A DNA stretch of 64,000 nt from Variovorax sp. OK212 (GTDB lineage: Bacteria; Pseudomonadota; Gammaproteobacteria; Burkholderiales; Burkholderiaceae_C). The notes under the pieces are model-generated. The model saw only the letters and a program-made list of their open reading frames with translations, was not told where the DNA came from and did no database searches. The translations under genes were made by a program, and so were the position numbers. Positions 25,337-32,431 of this stretch are shown piece by piece (the first letter of the stretch is position 1; each line of letters starts with the position of its first letter). The stretch spans positions 124,001 to 188,000 of the forward strand of contig NZ_FOLP01000010.1 of NCBI RefSeq assembly GCF_900112425.1. Direction: 5' to 3'.

Positions 25337-27115
25337 ATGACAGACACAACCAACATGGCGCCTTCGCGCGTTCCCGAAGAACGCCAGTTCCAGACCCACG
25401 ACGGCGAATCGCTGTTCTACCGCCGCTGGCCCGCCACGGGCGCCGCGCGGCGCGGCGCCATCGTGCTGTTCCACCGCGGCCACGAGCACGGCGCGCGCAT
25501 GGCGCACCTGGTCGACGAGCTGAACCTGCCCGATTTCGACTTCTACGCCTGGGACGCCCGCGGCCACGGCCGCTCGCCGGGCCAGCGCGGCTACAGCCCC
25601 AGCTTCGGCACCTCGGTGCGCGACGTGCAGACCTTCGTGCAGCACATCGGCAGCGCGCACGGCGTGCCCGAGCAGGACATCCACGTGGTCGCGCAGAGCG
25701 TGGGCGCGGTGCTGATCGCCACCTGGGCGCACGACTACGCCCCCAAGGTGCGCGGCCTCACCCTCGCCTCGCCGGCCTTCAAGGTGAAGCTGTACGTGCC
25801 GTTCGCGCGCGCCGGCCTGGGCCTGATGCACAAGCTGCGCGGCCTGTTCTTCGTGAACAGCTACGTGAAGGCGAAGTTCCTCACGCACGACCCCGCGCGC
25901 ATCGCCAGCTACGAGAGCGACCCGCTCATTTCGCGCCCCATCGCGGTCAACATCCTGCTGGGCCTTTATGAAGCGGCCGACCGCGTGGTGGCCGACGCCA
26001 ACGCCATCACGCTGCCGGTGCAGCTGCTCATTTCCGGCGCCGACTGGGTGGTGCACCACAAGCCGCAGCACCAGTTCTTCGAGCGCCTCGGCAGCGCGGT
26101 GAAGACCAAGACCGAGCTGCCGGGCTTCTTCCACGACACGCTGGGCGAGAAAGACCGCGCGCCCGCCGTGGCGCAGATCCGCGAATTCATCCTGCAGCGC
26201 TTCGACGAACCGGCCGTGCCGGTCGACCGCCGCGAGGCGCACCTGAGCGGCGACACGGCCGACGAGTCGCGCGCGCTGGCCGAGCCGCTGTCGCCGCTGT
26301 CGCCGCGCGGCGCCTACTGGGCCATGACCCGCGCCAGCCTGCGCCTGGGCGGCACGATGTCAGACGGCATCAAGCTGGGCCATGAGACCGGCTTCGACTC
26401 GGGCAGCACGCTCGACTACGTGTACCGCAACCAGCCGAAGGGCAGCTCGGCGCTCGGCCGCTCCATCGACAACACCTACCTGAACTCCATCGGCTGGCGC
26501 GGCATCCGCCAGCGCAAGATCCACGTCGAGGAGCTGCTGCGCATCGCCATGGAGCGCCTCGCCGAAATGCACCGCGAGGTGCGCGTGATGGACATCGCCG
26601 CCGGCCACGGCCGCTACGTGCTCGACGCGGTGCAGGCCAGCCCGGTGAAGGCCGCCTCGATCCTGCTGCGCGACTACAGCGACATCAACGTGCGCGACGG
26701 CCGTGCGCTCATCGCCGAGAAGGGCCTGGAAGACGTCGCGCAGTTCGTGCAGGCCGACGCCTTCGACCGCATGAGCCTGGCGAGCGTCACGCCGCGGCCC
26801 ACGCTGGCCGTGGTGTCGGGGCTGTACGAGCTGTTCCCCGACAACGAGATGGTGCGCCGCTCGCTCGCGGGCGTGGGCGACGCGGTGGAAGACCGGGGCT
26901 ACCTGGTCTACACCGGCCAGCCGTGGCATCCGCAGCTCGAGATGATCGCGCGCGCCCTCACCAGCCACCGCCAGGGCGAAGCCTGGGTGATGCGCCGCCG
27001 CACCCAGTACGAGATGGACCAGCTGGTGGAAGAAGCGGGCTTCCGCAAGATCGACCAGCGGGTCGACGAGTGGGGCATCTTCACGGTGTCGCTGGCGGTG
27101 CGCACCGAGCGATGA
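25337..27115 (+). CDS. Alpha/beta hydrolase - methyltransferase fusion, YnbC-like
   Basis: A 592-aa two-domain protein. Residues 1-300 are a serine hydrolase of the monoacylglycerol-lipase type: AWDARGHGRSPGQRGYSP, nucleophile elbow VVAQSVGAVLI, and late ISGADWVVHHK plus GFFHDTLGEKD with the likely acid and His. Residues from about 340 are a class I methyltransferase-like domain (RVMDIAAGHGRYVLDAV for the cofactor loop). The same fusion is known as YnbC in E. coli, function unproven. No signal peptide is seen, so it probably acts at the inner face of the membrane. It has an AGGGA site 6 nt before its ATG and starts 52 nt after the YnbA-like gene. Confidence 0.82.
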   Translation: MTDTTNMAPSRVPEERQFQTHDGESLFYRRWPATGAARRGAIVLFHRGHEHGARMAHLVDELNLPDFDFYAWDARGHGRSPGQRGYSPSFGTSVRDVQTFVQHIGSAHGVPEQDIHVVAQSVGAVLIATWAHDYAPKVRGLTLASPAFKVKLYVPFARAGLGLMHKLRGLFFVNSYVKAKFLTHDPARIASYESDPLISRPIAVNILLGLYEAADRVVADANAITLPVQLLISGADWVVHHKPQHQFFERLGSAVKTKTELPGFFHDTLGEKDRAPAVAQIREFILQRFDEPAVPVDRREAHLSGDTADESRALAEPLSPLSPRGAYWAMTRASLRLGGTMSDGIKLGHETGFDSGSTLDYVYRNQPKGSSALGRSIDNTYLNSIGWRGIRQRKIHVEELLRIAMERLAEMHREVRVMDIAAGHGRYVLDAVQASPVKAASILLRDYSDINVRDGRALIAEKGLEDVAQFVQADAFDRMSLASVTPRPTLAVVSGLYELFPDNEMVRRSLAGVGDAVEDRGYLVYTGQPWHPQLEMIARALTSHRQGEAWVMRRRTQYEMDQLVEEAGFRKIDQRVDEWGIFTVSLAVRTER

Positions 27116-27146
27116 GCGCAGCGGCGCGCGGCACCGAGGCCTTGCA

Positions 27147-28544
27147 ATGACCGCCTGGCTGGCACAGCGGCCCTGGAAGCGCGCCGCCGCCTGGCTGGTA
27201 TTTTTGGGGCCGTTGTTCTACGCGACCTACGGGTTTGCCAACTGGTGGGCCACCACGCGCGCCAGCGTGCCGTCGATGGCCTTCGCGTGGGAGCGCCATG
27301 TGCCGTTCTGGCCCTGGACGATCTTTCCGTACTGGACCATCAACGTCTTCTACGCGCTGTCGCTGTTCCTCGCGCGCAGCAAGCACACGCTCGACCGGCA
27401 CGCGCTGCGGCTGGTCACGGCCACGCTCGTCGCCTGCACCTGCTTCATCCTGTGGCCGCTGCACTTCAGCTTCGGGCAGCCGCCGGTGGACGGGGCGCCG
27501 GCCTTCCTGTTCAACGCGCTGCGCGGCTTCGACCAGCCGTTCAACCAGGCGCCTTCGCTGCACATTGCGCTGGCCGTGATCCTGTGGGACTGGTACCGGC
27601 AGTTCCTGCGGCCGCTGTGGGCGCGGCTGGTGCTGCATGTGTGGGCCTTCGCCATCTGCGCGTCGGTGCTCACGACGTGGCAGCACCACTTCATCGACAT
27701 TCCGACCGGCGCGCTGCTGGGCATCTTCTGCGTGTGGCTGTGGCCGCTGGAGCGCGTGGTGTCGATGCCTCGCGCCTGGCATCGCACGCGCGACGCGCAA
27801 CGCCGGAAGCTGGGCGGCTTCTATGCGGCGGGCGCGGTGCTGTGCCTGGCCGCCGCGCTGTACGGCGGCGGCATCGCGCTGTGGCTGGCCTGGCCGGCCG
27901 CGTCGCTGGCGCTGGTGGCGCTCAACTACATCGGTTTCGGCGCGCGCGGCTTCCAGATGAACCGCCATGGCCGCATGGGCTGGGCGGCGCGCTGGCTGTT
28001 CGCGCCCTACCGGCTCGGCGCGGCCGCCAACGCCTGGCTGTGGACGCGCAAGCTGCCGGCCTCGGTCGAGGTGGTGCCCGGCCTGCGGCTGGGCCGCCGC
28101 CCGACGCGCGCCGAATGGCTGGCCGCCGGCCGGCCCCGGCTGGTGAGCCTGTGCGCCGAGCTGCAGCTGCCGGCCGGCGTGCCGCATGCGCGCTGCGTGC
28201 CGCTGCTCGACCTGACGGTGCCGCCCACCGTGCGGCTGCAGCGCGCGGCGGCGGTCATCGAAGGTCAGCGGCGCAACGCTGCAAGCGCCACGCGCCGTGC
28301 AGAAGGCGCTACGCACCGTGCCGAAAGCGCTACCGTATGGGTCTGCTGCGCGCTCGGCTTCTCGCGCAGCGCGGCCGCGTCCATCGCCTGGCTGGGCCGC
28401 TACGGCGCGGCCGGCGGTGTGGCGCAGGCCGAGGCCGCCGTGCGCCGTGCCCGCCCGCAGATCGTGCTGCGCGGGGCATGGCTGGCGTCGCTGGAACCCC
28501 TGAAGCCGCTGTCGAAGCTGCCGGAGGTCCCACGCCATGACTGA
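27147..28544 (+). CDS. PAP2 phosphatase - dual-specificity phosphatase fusion, YnbD-like
   Basis: A 465-aa membrane protein. An N-terminal PAP2 module has NQAPSLHIAL and the late motif WQHHFIDIPTG (His and Asp of the lipid phosphatase triad), embedded in several helices. After a linker of further helices, the C-terminal part has a Cys-based phosphatase loop, CALGFSRS (C-x5-R), as in dual-specificity phosphatases. E. coli YnbD has the same domain order. It may dephosphorylate a phosphatidyl-alcohol phosphate made by the YnbA-like enzyme; that is inference. Before the Cys loop, a heptapeptide repeat (SATRRAE-GATHRAE-SAT) interrupts the domain and looks like a recent expansion. RBS GAGG. Confidence 0.82.
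   Translation: MTAWLAQRPWKRAAAWLVFLGPLFYATYGFANWWATTRASVPSMAFAWERHVPFWPWTIFPYWTINVFYALSLFLARSKHTLDRHALRLVTATLVACTCFILWPLHFSFGQPPVDGAPAFLFNALRGFDQPFNQAPSLHIALAVILWDWYRQFLRPLWARLVLHVWAFAICASVLTTWQHHFIDIPTGALLGIFCVWLWPLERVVSMPRAWHRTRDAQRRKLGGFYAAGAVLCLAAALYGGGIALWLAWPAASLALVALNYIGFGARGFQMNRHGRMGWAARWLFAPYRLGAAANAWLWTRKLPASVEVVPGLRLGRRPTRAEWLAAGRPRLVSLCAELQLPAGVPHARCVPLLDLTVPPTVRLQRAAAVIEGQRRNAASATRRAEGATHRAESATVWVCCALGFSRSAAASIAWLGRYGAAGGVAQAEAAVRRARPQIVLRGAWLASLEPLKPLSKLPEVPRHD
28284..28334. repeat. 21-bp tandem repeat within the YnbD-like gene
   Basis: About 2.4 in-frame copies of a 21-bp unit (agcgccacgcgccgtgcaga-type) encode the heptapeptide [SG]AT[RH]RAE just before the phosphatase Cys loop. 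Differences between copies are mostly at third positions. Confidence 0.8.
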
Positions 28545-28992
28545 CAACGAACGCACCACCTGTACCGCGCTGGCCGGCCTGCTGCGCGCCGCCGCGCTGC
28601 TGGCCCTCTGGGGCTTCGCGCTCACCTGCATCGCCGCGCTGGTGCTCGCACTGACGCTGCGCTCGCTCTCCACCACGGCCACCATGGCGTTCGGCGCGGT
28701 GGTGGTGCTGGGGGCGCTGGAGCGCTACTTCGCGTTCCGCCTGCGCTTCGACGAGGCGCTGTTCGACGGCCTCGCGCGCAGCACCGTGACCTCGCTCGAC
28801 GCGCTCGACAAGGCGCTCGCCTCGCTCGGGCTGCGCGATGCGCCACAGCACCAGCAACCGCACCAGCCGCCCACGCGCGCGCTGGAAGACCGCGTGCAGG
28901 GCACGCGCCAGCTCATGCAGCGCCACGCCATCGTGGTGGCCTGCCAGAGCGCCATGTTCCTCCTCGCCTTGATGACACAGGACCTCTCTTGA
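28537..28992 (+). CDS. Small membrane protein of the ynb-like operon (unknown)
   Basis: A 151-aa protein with two N-terminal hydrophobic segments (LLRAAALLALWGFALTCIAA and FGAVVVLGALERYFAF), a soluble central region rich in Asp and Leu with a Gln/His/Pro stretch (PQHQQPHQPP), and a C-terminal hydrophobic segment (HAIVVACQSAMFLLAL). It overlaps the YnbD-like gene by 8 nt (ATGACTGA) and the following acyltransferase by 4 nt (TTGA), so it is translated with them. E. coli ynbABCD has no equivalent as far as I know. No family recognised; an accessory or scaffold subunit is a guess. Confidence 0.75.
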   Translation: MTDNERTTCTALAGLLRAAALLALWGFALTCIAALVLALTLRSLSTTATMAFGAVVVLGALERYFAFRLRFDEALFDGLARSTVTSLDALDKALASLGLRDAPQHQQPHQPPTRALEDRVQGTRQLMQRHAIVVACQSAMFLLALMTQDLS

Positions 28993-29711
28993 CCGCAGAA
29001 GACAACAAGAACAACGACAAACCCGAAAGCACCGTGCTGCGGCGCGGGCTCGCCATCGTGGCGGGCAAGCTGATCATCGGCGCGGCCGGCCTGCTGACCG
29101 GCGTGCGCGCCATCTGGTCGGGCACCAGCCCCAAGGCCGAGCAGACGCTGTACTTCGCCAACCACACGAGCCACGGCGACTTCGTGCTGCTGTGGGCCAC
29201 GCTGCCGCCCGACCTGCGCGCGCTCACGCGGCCCGTCGCCGGGCAGGACTACTGGGAAGCGTCGAAGCTGCGCAACTTCATCGGCCGCGACGTGTTCAAC
29301 GCGCTGATGATCCGGCGCGACGGCTCGGGCCAGGGCGGCAACCCGGTCGACCAGATGAAGGAGGCGCTGGAAGGTGGCGACTCGCTCATCATGTTCCCCG
29401 AGGGCACGCGCAACACGGGCGACGACATCCTGCTGCCGCTGAAGAGCGGCCTGTTCCACCTGGCGCGCGCCTGCCCGCACGTGCGGCTGGTGCCGGTGTG
29501 GATCGAGAACCTCAAGCGCGTGCTGCCCAAGGGCGTGCTGGTGCCGATTCCGCTGGCCTGCACGGTGCGCTTCGGCACGCCGCTGGTACTGGCGCAGGGA
29601 GAAGACAAGGTGTCGTTCCTGGCCCGCGCGCGCACGGCGATGCTGGACATGCGGCCCGAGTACGACCGCGTCGACACCAACGGACAGAACAACGGGGGGA
29701 CCGCCGCATGA
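28989..29711 (+). CDS. 1-acylglycerol-3-phosphate acyltransferase-like protein (PlsC family)
   Basis: A 240-aa membrane-associated acyltransferase. The catalytic HX4D box is NHTSHGDF, the second motif is around DVFNALMIRRDG, and the substrate-binding motif is MFPEGTRN. The family acylates lysophosphatidate with acyl-CoA or acyl-ACP to make phosphatidate. It precedes a CDP-diacylglycerol synthase gene, so the operon would make phosphatidate, activate it with CTP and pass it to the YnbA-like transferase. The start is TTG at 28989 overlapping the previous stop (TTGA); the next gene overlaps its stop by ATGA. An alternative start further in would remove the basic N-terminus. Confidence 0.82.
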   Translation: MTAEDNKNNDKPESTVLRRGLAIVAGKLIIGAAGLLTGVRAIWSGTSPKAEQTLYFANHTSHGDFVLLWATLPPDLRALTRPVAGQDYWEASKLRNFIGRDVFNALMIRRDGSGQGGNPVDQMKEALEGGDSLIMFPEGTRNTGDDILLPLKSGLFHLARACPHVRLVPVWIENLKRVLPKGVLVPIPLACTVRFGTPLVLAQGEDKVSFLARARTAMLDMRPEYDRVDTNGQNNGGTAA

Positions 29712-30664
29712 TCGAACTCTCCCCCTTCGCCTGGACCACCTTCAAGCTCTTCGGCGGCGTCTTCGGCGTGCTGGTGCTGGCCTCGGCCATCGGCGCGGTG
29801 CTGAAGTGGCGCGTGGCGCACGGCCAGCCGCACTCGGTCATCGACAACCTCAACTCGCGCGTGAACGCGTGGTGGGTGATGGTGGCGGTCATCGGCATCG
29901 CCTTTGCCTTCGGCAAGGGCGGCGTGATCGTGCTGTTCTACCTGATCTCGTTCTACGCGCTGCGCGAGTTCATCAGCCTGGCCTACACGCGGCGCGGCGA
30001 CCACGGCGCCATTGCGCTGGCCTTCTTCGTGGCGCTGCCGGGCCAGTACTTCCTGATCTGGATCGACTGGTACGGGCTGTACTCCATCTACATCCCGGTC
30101 TATGCCTTCCTGATCCTGCCCATCCTGGCGGCGGTGGGCGGCGACACGCAGCGCTTCCTGGAGCGCACCTCCAAGATCCAGTGGGGGCTGATGGTGTGCG
30201 TGTTCTGCATCAGCCACGTACCCGCGCTGCTCACGCTGCAGATTCCGGGCTTCGAGGGCCGCAACCTGCTGCTGATCGCGTTCCTGGTGATCGTGGTGCA
30301 GGGCAGCGACGTGCTGCAGTACGTGTGGGGCAAGCTGTTCGGCAAGCGCAAGGTGGCGCCCGAGCTGTCGCCCTCCAAGACCTGGGAAGGCCTGATCGGC
30401 GGCGTGGCGAGCGCCACCGCGCTGGGCGCGGCGCTGTACTGGGCCACGCCGTTCAACCCGTGGCAGGCGGCGCTGATGGCGCTCACCATCTGCCTCATGG
30501 GCTTCTTCGGCGGCCTCGTGATGTCGGCCATCAAGCGCGACCGCGGCGTGAAGGACTGGGGTTCGATGATCGAGGGCCACGGCGGCATGCTCGACCGGCT
30601 CGACTCGGTGATCTTCGCCGCGCCCATCTATTTCCACGCCCTGCGCTACTGGTGGGTGCCGTGA
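29708..30664 (+). CDS. Phosphatidate cytidylyltransferase, YnbB-like
   Basis: CDP-diacylglycerol synthase family protein of 318 aa with about eight membrane helices. The family signature is visible in two parts: SPSKTWEGLIGG, then MSAIKRDRGVKDWG followed by GHGGMLDRLDS, which carries the metal-binding acid. It would convert phosphatidate and CTP to CDP-diacylglycerol. It is not the housekeeping CdsA: it lies in a specialised ynb-like operon and has the long N-terminal segment of YnbB. The ATG at 29708 overlaps the acyltransferase stop (ATGA), and its own stop overlaps the next GTG (GTGA). Confidence 0.87.
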   Translation: MIELSPFAWTTFKLFGGVFGVLVLASAIGAVLKWRVAHGQPHSVIDNLNSRVNAWWVMVAVIGIAFAFGKGGVIVLFYLISFYALREFISLAYTRRGDHGAIALAFFVALPGQYFLIWIDWYGLYSIYIPVYAFLILPILAAVGGDTQRFLERTSKIQWGLMVCVFCISHVPALLTLQIPGFEGRNLLLIAFLVIVVQGSDVLQYVWGKLFGKRKVAPELSPSKTWEGLIGGVASATALGAALYWATPFNPWQAALMALTICLMGFFGGLVMSAIKRDRGVKDWGSMIEGHGGMLDRLDSVIFAAPIYFHALRYWWVP

Positions 30665-31239
30665 GCACCGGGCGCGTTCAGCACGACGCGCCGCTCGAAT
30701 GCGCCGACGCCGCGGCCTGGACGCGCTGGCTGCGGCGCCACCATGAGAGCGCGGCCGGCATCTGGCTGCGCATCGCGAAGAAGGGCTCCGGCATTGCGTC
30801 GATCGACCATCCGCAGGCGCTCGAAGAGGCGCTGTGCCACGGCTGGATCGACGGCCAGCGCAAGAGCGACGACGCGCAGTACTTCCTGCAGCGCTTCACG
30901 CCGCGCAGCATGTGGTCGCAGATCAACCGCGACAAGGTGCGCAAGCTCATCGACGACGGCCGCATGCAGCCCGCCGGCCTGGCCGAGGTGGCGCGCGCGA
31001 AGGCCGACGGGCGCTGGGACGCGGCCTACGAAGGCGCCAGCGTGGCGACCGTGCCGCCCGACCTGCAGGCGGCGCTGGACGCCAACAGGAAGGCCGCGAA
31101 GTTCTTCGCCACGCTCGACGCGCGCAACCGCTATGCGGTGCTGTTCCGCACGCAGGGTGCGAAAAAACCGGAGACCCGGGCGCGCCGCATTGAAAAGTTC
31201 GTCGAGATGCTGGCGCGGGGCGAGAAGATCCACCCCTGA
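30661..31239 (+). CDS. YdeI/OmpD-associated family protein
   Basis: A 192-aa soluble protein. The family core is seen: GIWLRIAKKGSG, ALCHGWIDGQRKS, FLQRFTPRSMWSQINRDKV, and a C-terminal FFATLDARNRYAVLFR. The family is found across bacteria and has been linked to stress and bacteriocin protection without a known mechanism. It begins with GTG at 30661 overlapping the YnbB-like stop (GTGA), so it belongs to the lipid operon at least for translation. No signal peptide is present. Whether it acts on lipids is unknown. Confidence 0.8.
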   Translation: MSTGRVQHDAPLECADAAAWTRWLRRHHESAAGIWLRIAKKGSGIASIDHPQALEEALCHGWIDGQRKSDDAQYFLQRFTPRSMWSQINRDKVRKLIDDGRMQPAGLAEVARAKADGRWDAAYEGASVATVPPDLQAALDANRKAAKFFATLDARNRYAVLFRTQGAKKPETRARRIEKFVEMLARGEKIHP

Positions 31240-31375
31240 GGGCCATCGCCGCGCATCGGCCGGTGCTGCCTCGCATTTTTCCGCCTCGCACCCGAGGGTA
31301 AGCAACATGTTCAAGCGAGGCCTGTTCCCCCACACTGCGCCGTGATTGGCACGGTTTCTGCTCGTCAGGTCGACG

Positions 31376-32362
31376 ATGGCCGCCGCGCCACCGCGCACCA
31401 TGACCGAGCTTCACTTCACCCGACAACTGACCACCGAGGCCCAGGCGCAGGCCTCCAGCGTGGACGCCTGGGAGCAGCGCTACGAGCAGCTCTCCAACGG
31501 CCGCTTCGCCGGCCTCTCCGAGGACCTGCACCTCGACTACGTCCAGGTCTTCCACGAGCACGCGAACCAGACGGTGCTGCAGGCGGGCCACGGCCGGCCC
31601 GGCACCATCGCCTTTGCCGTGACCCAGGTCGAGCAGCCGGGCAGCTGGTATTGCGGGCATGACATCGGCGGACGCCGGCTGATCGCCCTCTCCCCGCAGC
31701 GCGAGTTCGAGCTGCTCGCGGGCGCCGGCATGGACCTGATGGCCGTGTGCATCGACGCCGCGCCGCTGTCGGAGCTGGCCGCCACGCTGTTCGGCCCCGG
31801 CTTCGAACTGCGCCTGCCCGAGCCGGTGCCGGTGCGCGAACCCGGCTTCGACGAGACCGAATTCACCCGCCTGCTGGGCGCGGCCCTGACGCTGGCGCGC
31901 GAGAACCTCGCCCAGCTGGAGCAGCCCGCCGCGCGGCACATGCTGTCGCTCTCACTGGCCGACGCCGTGCTGCACTGCATCGGCTCCGACGCCTTCGAGG
32001 CCGAGCTGCCCGCCAGCACGGTGGCGCGCCGGCACATCGTGGCCATGGCGCGCGAGTACATGCACGCGCACGCCGACGAAGCCATCAGCGTGCCCGACCT
32101 GTGCACCGCCACCGGCGTGTCGCGCCGTGCGCTGCAGTACGCCTTCGAGGACGTGGTGCACCTGAGCCCCGTCACCTACCTGCGCGTGATGCGCCTGAAC
32201 CGCGTGCGCTGCGAGCTGCAGACGCGCGTGCGGGACACCATCGGCGACGTGGCCGCGCGCTGGGGCTTCTGGCACCTGTCGCGCTTTGCGAGCGACTACA
32301 GCCGCCTGTTCGGCGAACTCCCCTCGGCCACGCGCATGCGCTGGCTTGCCAAATCCGGATAA
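31376..32362 (+). CDS. AraC-family regulator, upstream of copper amine oxidase
   Basis: A 328-aa transcription regulator with an N-terminal sensor domain and a C-terminal AraC DNA-binding domain: first helix-turn-helix ISVPDLCTATGVSRRALQYA, second TIGDVAARWGFWHLSRFA, and the signature end FASDYSRLFGELPS. Close in type to EutR/FeaR-like activators. It ends 69 nt before the copper amine oxidase gene on the same strand and probably controls it, sensing an amine or aldehyde (inference). The ATG at 31376 has AGGT 5 nt upstream; an in-frame ATG at 31400 is an alternative, and a TTG at 31346 is less likely. Confidence 0.82.
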   Translation: MAAAPPRTMTELHFTRQLTTEAQAQASSVDAWEQRYEQLSNGRFAGLSEDLHLDYVQVFHEHANQTVLQAGHGRPGTIAFAVTQVEQPGSWYCGHDIGGRRLIALSPQREFELLAGAGMDLMAVCIDAAPLSELAATLFGPGFELRLPEPVPVREPGFDETEFTRLLGAALTLARENLAQLEQPAARHMLSLSLADAVLHCIGSDAFEAELPASTVARRHIVAMAREYMHAHADEAISVPDLCTATGVSRRALQYAFEDVVHLSPVTYLRVMRLNRVRCELQTRVRDTIGDVAARWGFWHLSRFASDYSRLFGELPSATRMRWLAKSG

Positions 32363-32392
32363 CGCTCCAGGGGGCTGCGACCTTAACTTCGC

Positions 32393-32409
32393 TGTTGTTC
32401 ACCACAACA
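32393..32409. promoter_or_regulatory. Inverted repeat upstream of the amine oxidase gene
   Basis: A 6-bp inverted repeat, tgttgt-tcacc-acaaca, sits 23 nt before the amine oxidase ATG, in the short spacer after the AraC gene. It could be a small hairpin in the leader or a protein site. An AAGGA ribosome site follows at 32417-32421. Confidence 0.35.
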
Positions 32410-32431
32410 ACATGCGAAGAAGGATGCAGCC

